Of a DNA stretch of 64,000 bases, positions 58,578 through 64,000 are shown one piece after another. How positions within the stretch are numbered: the stretch's first letter is position 1; each line of letters begins with the position of its first letter. The stretch comes from Mytilus galloprovincialis (lineage: Eukaryota; Mollusca; Bivalvia; Mytilida; Mytilidae): contig NC_134846.1 of the NCBI RefSeq assembly GCF_965363235.1, forward strand, positions 75,552,724 to 75,616,723. The letters run 5' to 3'. A model generated the notes under the pieces. It made no database searches. It saw only the letters and a list, made by a program, of their open reading frames with translations, and had not been told where the DNA came from. The translations under genes were made by a program, and so were the position numbers.

Positions 58578-58800
58578 TTAAAAAAGTAGATGTTGTATGA
58601 TTGCAAATGAGACAAAATGACACAGAAATTAACAACTTTAGGTCACAGTACGGTCTCTACCAATTATCAAGGACCACACCACATATTCAGCTATAAAAGG
58701 CCCCGAAATGACAAATGTAAAACAATTCAAACGAGCAAACTAACAGCCTAATTTATGTACAAAATAATGAACGAAACACAAATATGTAACACAGCATGTT
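58578..58800 (+). repeat. Dispersed repeat family A, 5' half, diverged
   Basis: GTTGTATGATTGCAAATGAG, TTAGGTCACAGTACGGTCTC and AAACAATTCAAACGAGCAAA, truncated after AACACAAATATGTAACAC. Confidence 0.85.
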
Positions 58801-59600
58801 TTTTTTATTGATGTAGATTGTAGTAACTAATGCAATATCTGATGAAGACAAATACATAAATTCTAAATATTCTTGCAAAATTTAAAAGTCAATATCCTAT
58901 CATAATGAACGTTTGGAAGCCTAATACTGTATATGCAGTAATTTGATTATGAACAAAACCAATAGTCAAACAAATATATTCTAGAAGGGTTTCTCCGAAA
59001 GAAACACATTACTTCTATATCAGTGGGTCAATTCTGCTGTTGACCATGCCGGTGTACTTGCTTGAGCCGAAGGGTATGTATATAACTTAATTTCTCCGTT
59101 AATGAATATAAAGCTAAAACTAAGGTAAAGTCAAGCAAAGTTGACAATAAGTTGGTTTGGATATTGTTTTTATTTCTTTTTTGGTAATACATAAATATCA
59201 ACGAGCGTTCCTGATGAAGGATTGTGATTTTTTAGGTTTGAGTTTTCATTATAAATGTTAATCCAAAAAAGCACTTCAGACACATAAAATTTCGTTTTCG
59301 GCTTCTAGCCTAGAAATTATAATTTTTTAAGGGTTGACTTTGTCGTTTGTTATTTCAATGAGAAAAGAATCGTAAAGAAACTGACCGCTAGCTCTTTTTA
59401 AATGTAAAGAGAAGTCAAACAAATGTATGCTACGGATACAACACTGTATCAATGGAAGAAAAACAAACGCTAGAATAACAACTTGAGGTAATACATGTAT
59501 ATCAAATTATTGGAAATCTTTGTGTTAAATGATGTTAAATAATGATAAATCATGAACAAAAAGGCACTAAGAAGACGGACGACTATTGTGTTAACCAATG

Positions 59601-59632
59601 ATTTGTATAGTAAAACTTCTTACTATACAAAT
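59601..59632. repeat. Perfect 13 bp stem-loop
   Basis: ATTTGTATAGTAA, loop AACTTC, then the exact reverse complement. GTGTTAAC lies on both sides (59588 and 59638) as a short direct repeat, which hints at an insertion duplication. Confidence 0.6.
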
Positions 59633-59664
59633 CCCTGTGTTAACATAATACAAGTATTTATGTG

Positions 59665-59960
59665 TTAATGTCACAATAATACTGAACTCTGAGGAAACAA
59701 AACGAAAAGTCCCATATCAAATTGCATAATCAAAAGCTCAAAAATATCAAACGAATGGATAACAACTGTCATATTCCTGCCTTGGTTCAGGCATTTTCTT
59801 GTGTAGAAAATTGTGAATTAAACCTGGTTTTATAGCTAGCTAAACCTCTGAGTTGTATGACAGTCGCATGAAATTCCATTATATTGACAACGATGTGCGA
59901 ACAAAAAAACAGACACAGAAGGTAAAAATGTTAAAAATAGAGGTACAGTAGTCAACATTA
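59665..59960 (+). repeat. Dispersed repeat family B, long copy
   Basis: TCACAATAATACTGAACTCT, ATATTCCTGCCTTGGTTCAG, TTAAACCTGGTTTTATAGCT, GGTAAAAATGTTAAAAATAG and GGTACAGTAGTCAACA; essentially the same span as the copy at 9753. Confidence 0.85.
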
Positions 59961-60713
59961 TGTTATAATCTTAAACACTTTGAAAACATACAACTATGTG
60001 ACAAAGAAGCACAAGAAAGCATATAAACAAAGCGCATTAGCAAAAATGAAAGACAAGAATAATTTAACGTAACCTGAATGTTCAAATAATCAGCATAAGT
60101 AAAGACTTCGTCTTTCAAAAATGTTAAGCATGATTGATATATATAAAAGAGAAGTCACTATAAATAGTAAGTGGGTCAATATATAGCAAGTAATTACGTA
60201 TTTCTTCCTAAAATCCAATACTTCGCCTTGTGTTGGTTATATCCCTTTGTCTGTAACTTAATACTGTCCAATGTATGACTTCATACAGCTCAAAGAAACA
60301 AGTAATTATACAACCAATTTTAGAAGAAAATTGCTTTTGAATTGGCTAATTATTAGAGAATCCTTATGACCAGCTAATTTCCTGAAACAATAATAGCGAT
60401 ACGCAGTTAGGATAAACCGAGTACTTTTGATCTCTTCTATTTCAGAAGTCAAACTGTTCTGTAGATACATAAAGGTCATACATTCTATATAAGTGAAATA
60501 AGTTCGTATATCTTTTGCAGCTGACACTGGTCAGTCATTTCCCATTGGCAAATAAGTTCTAGTATTCTTGTAAAATGCATTATGATTTGCTGATTTTGTA
60601 ATAATTGTGACGAGCTAAGGATTCATTATTACTTAGATTTTTAAAATTCTACCAAAGAAATTAATAATGCAACTACGAATTTAAAAAATGAAATATGTTT
60701 TTTCAAGAACATA

Positions 60714-61111
60714 TAAAAAAGAAGATGTGGTATGATTGCCAATGAGACAACTATCCACAAAAGACCAAAATGACACAGACATTAACAACTATAGGTCACC
60801 GTACGGCCTTCAACAATGAACAAAGCCCATACCGCATAGTCAGCTATAAAAGGCCCCGATAAGACAATGTAAAACAATTCAAACGAGAAAACTAACGGCC
60901 TTATTTATGTAAAAAAATGAACGAAAAACAAATATGTAACACAAAAACAAACGACAACCACTGAATTACAGGCTCCTGACTTGGGACAGGCACGTACATA
61001 AACAATGTGGCGGGGTTAAACATGTTAGCGGGATCCCAACCCTCCCCCTAACCTGGGACAGTGGTATAACAGTACAACATAAGAACGAACTATAAAAATC
61101 AGTTGAAAAAG
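60714..61111 (+). repeat. Dispersed repeat family A, full-length copy
   Basis: About 398 bases from AAAAAAGAAGATGTGGTATG to AAAAATCAGTTGAAAAAGG, the counterpart in direct orientation of 35033-35434, with few differences, so probably recent. Confidence 0.92.
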
Positions 61112-62665
61112 GATAGTCCATTTTGTTTATATGATAAGAATGAACCAATCATTAGTATCCATTTTAACGTTCTTTTCACGATCATATATTTTTTTTTTAT
61201 CGACAAGTAGAAATTTTCAATCCCACCCATATTCATAAACCCTTGAATGCGCAAACGGACAAAGTTTTATTGAGTTAGAAAACGTGTTATAAAGGTACGT
61301 CATTTGTATCATGTAAATAAACAATCAATCACTTTAGAGACACGGTTAAATAAATGGAATTTTGCGTGTTCATATTCATAGTTGAAATAAACTTGTAATT
61401 CAAAACATAATATAAGAGCTTAAAATGTAGATTTTATAGGGGAAGAACGCACTTTTAAAAAATGTGGTCAGCTAGTCATTTAAATAAAGGCTACACAGGG
61501 AATAAAACATAGAAAAATAGCTATTATTTGATAGTATAATAACATTAGAATTATTTCTACAATTACTGCAAAGAAGTTAATATACTTTGCATCTTACATT
61601 TTTTCCCTCAGCGGAATGAATCACGCAATGACAATTATTCTCTTTTAATGTCATAATCTATCTTATCATAGTTTAATCATTTAAGCGGTTTTAACTTCAT
61701 GATTTCGCTCATTTTTTCATGAAGTATATATAATAAATCTTCAAAAGTTAGTTAGTTGATTACGAAAAGTGCAGAGACATATAATTTTTGAATTGACCAA
61801 TAAAGAAGGAATCGTATCTCCAGATATAACTTGAAGATTGTACTTATATTCTTTCTTGTTTTGTGTCTTTTGTTAACAACAAATTGTATGTTGAATTGTT
61901 CAAAAGCAATTATCTTCCACGCATGCTATGTCCAACATCGATGATTGTTTCTTTTACAGAATCTATTCACTCAATCCAACATATTAATGCCGAAAGGGAT
62001 ACAAAATACAATATAAATCCGTTCTATAGTGGAGATGGGTAAATCAAGAAGAATTCACTTTGACATCTGTGATTCATAGCATCTTATTTATTCCTGACAA
62101 CAAGCATTGATTTCAAGCCCTCTGGAGATCTCTTAAAAGATAGTTTATGTTGTCAAGTTTGAAAGATCTCCAGCCAATTTAGTTTTTTTACGTAAGAAAT
62201 TCTGAAGCGAATAGACATTCGATGTCCAAATTCTGAACATACAACTTGTATTATGTAGAGAAAATCAGTCAGCTCTTATGATATATATAATTGTCTTTAT
62301 TCACGACAATCGCAAATAATTGTGTCTGGTCTTAAATGCTCCCCTAGGTTAAAACGGCTTATGGTTATTTGAACTAAAATTGATGGAATTTTCAAGAGAC
62401 GAACCATTATGTTTGGTTAAAGGGAGACTATGCAAACTCCACAGAATGTTTTCACAATTAAAACAATAGCATGTTGACAAATGATGTAATGTATGATATA
62501 ACTTACAATGTTCAAGGCGAATTGCTATGTCAAAAAATATTTCTTATTTCATCTTCATACGCATGACGAATTATTTGAATACAATACCTACACGAATCCA
62601 ATTGTTAATCAGATTTATGGAAAGAACATATCACAACGAAAATTTAAATAGTTTTTATTAGTTCT
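61112..62665. other. Stretch with nothing recognised
   Basis: AT-rich; no frame above 60 codons, no family repeat copy seen. Confidence 0.5.
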
Positions 62666-62760
62666 TTGATTTTACCAAAGATTTCATGCAAGGCAAAATT
62701 GTCTATGTTTCTCAATAGTATTTGCCAGTTGAGTCAGCCAAATCATGAAATCGAGCGTTT

Positions 62761-63117
62761 TTGTCCAACCAAGGAAGTAAAATGGAAAATACTTTGTCAA
62801 TGGTTCAACAGAGATGCTCATATTGCAACGGGTTTTTACCAGTTCTAGTAAGTTATGTAACACAGGAATATCGCGACAGTATACGGGTGAAAATACACTT
62901 CAATCTAAGAAACTTAGTAAAAATACAGAAATATTTTGATGGTATTCAAAAGGAAATAATTACAAGTAGAAACGGGAATAGACGAGCTAGAGCCATTTAT
63001 AAGTCCATTTCAGAATACAAAATGTATATAGAAACAGAAAATCACTCAACTGCATTTGGCGAAAAGGACAACAATAGTAGTATTCGCACCATTGTACCAT
63101 TGTACATGAGTTCTTAG
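62761..63117 (+). other. Unassigned 118-codon ORF, possible terminal exon
   Basis: The frame ends LYMSS and a stop at 63117. AATAAA follows at 63569-63574, 450 bases on, as expected for a last exon. The frame contains EYRDSIRVKIHFNLRNLVK and a basic stretch RNGNRRARA but no motif I know. An overlapping frame (62666-62848) reads ERFCPTKEVKWKILCQW, also unrecognised. Acceptor-like TTTTTACCAG ends at 62842. It could be chance. Confidence 0.2.
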
Positions 63118-64000
63118 ACTATTACAGATATCAGTATTGCAATTAAATACTACATTGTCTCGAAATTTTTTAACCTCACAGTACAATTAACTGAACTATA
63201 GGCAAATAATCCGCCAAAGCAGAAACACTTGAATTTTGATTTATTGTAAACATATTTGCTGATATTTTTGGTTTCCCTGTAGCAGAATTTTATGTTTTGA
63301 TTCAAACATGTACAATTTAGTTGATAATTATCTAATAATTATGACAACTTTATGGTTTATATATGTTAGTGAATGATTTCCATATTTGTCAAAGTGTTAG
63401 TCATTTTACATAAAAGCTTTGGCCCATAAATAAGCGTTAAATAGTAATAACATTTGTATCACTTCTGTGCACATAATTACTGTAACAAATATTTGATATA
63501 ACGTATGCTATCAAATGTCATTGATGTAATTGATAGTCATAAAATATATTTGTAAATACCAATTATTCAATAAAGTAATTAGATTGGCTTTCAAACATTA
63601 TATTGGCATGTAGTTGTACTTTCTGAAATTAAGTAACATTATACGGTGCAAGTGAATTATGATTCATGTCTTGCTCGCCAAGGAGATTGTTAGAAATAGT
63701 TTTTTACTAAGTTGTAATAATGACTGTTGTAGGGATTTGGTGCCATGCTTTTATACAGCGCATCTTTTTCTAAAGTATTTACCCTGGGTAATAGAATGGC
63801 AAGTAGACTAGTGATGCCAAAATTCTGTATAATATTTTTTCGTCACCCAAATTTAAGAAAAGCAGTCATTTTCATTTCATTGACAATTATGATATTGGCA
63901 ACTTATTAAGTAAGGGGTTTCCGGTGTTACCACAAATTGCTACTACTGTGAGTACCCTTACATCGGTACTCTGTGTCTTTTGTGTGCTTTTTAAACTAAA
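63118..64000. other. Right end of window, nothing recognised
   Basis: AT-rich sequence with one AATAAA (63569-63574) on the plus strand. No coding frame and no repeat family copy. Confidence 0.45.

Noticed and set aside
60966..61148. 60-codon minus-strand frame with a Cys-rich end resembling a small secreted protein
   Set aside because: It is the reverse translation of the family A repeat; a nearly identical peptide end appears at the family A copy near 50014.

Overview
This window looks like nuclear DNA of a bivalve mollusc, most probably a mussel of the Mytilidae. It is AT-rich, its genes are split by long introns, and it is packed with short dispersed repeats that I associate with Mytilus sequence. 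The commonest are a ~400 bp family with a core near 'GGTCACCGTACGGCC' and a family with the core 'GACGAAACGCGCGTCTGG'. I saw no prokaryotic-style operons, no CRISPR array and no rRNA. No database search was possible, so the taxon and all family names rest on pattern recognition.

Two cellular genes can be supported. (1) A single-exon + strand gene at 6482-8881 encodes a 799-residue membrane protein. It has a signal peptide, a Cys-rich and heavily N-glycosylatable ectodomain of about 230 residues, eight to ten membrane segments and an acidic tail. I cannot assign it to a named family. (2) A synaptotagmin-15-like gene lies on the - strand. Seven exons (55066 down to the stop at 16565) can be joined by consensus splice sites, and the reading phase holds at all six junctions. 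Together they give 346 complete codons: a linker, a C2A domain, a C2B domain and the C-terminal WHSL-type end. The N-terminal exon or exons, expected to carry the membrane anchor, were not found. The C2B calcium-ligand positions are largely lost, which suggests a calcium-independent synaptotagmin.

Layout: 0.5-2.4 kb, a non-autonomous element with terminal inverted repeats; 4.45-4.64 kb, a foldback hairpin; 6.4-9.1 kb, the membrane-protein gene; 9.7-14.7 kb, repeats, including a Penelope-like reverse transcriptase fragment and a 1.1 kb element with inverted ends; 16.5-55 kb, the SYT15-like gene. Its introns hold a decayed Penelope-like element (23.5-25.4 kb) that meets an inverted fragment of another copy head to head, the 3' end of a LINE (30.6-31.3 kb) and many short repeats. 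They also hold a composite inverted-repeat structure at 43.35-45.01 kb, which encloses five copies of a 136 bp tandem repeat inside a tRNA-like SINE head. From 55 to 64 kb there are mostly repeats, a double CRE-like palindrome and one doubtful ORF.

The most noteworthy items are the orphan membrane protein, the phase-verified SYT15 gene model with its degenerate calcium sites, the head-to-head Penelope copies, and the composite element at 43-45 kb. I found no convincing undescribed multi-gene system.
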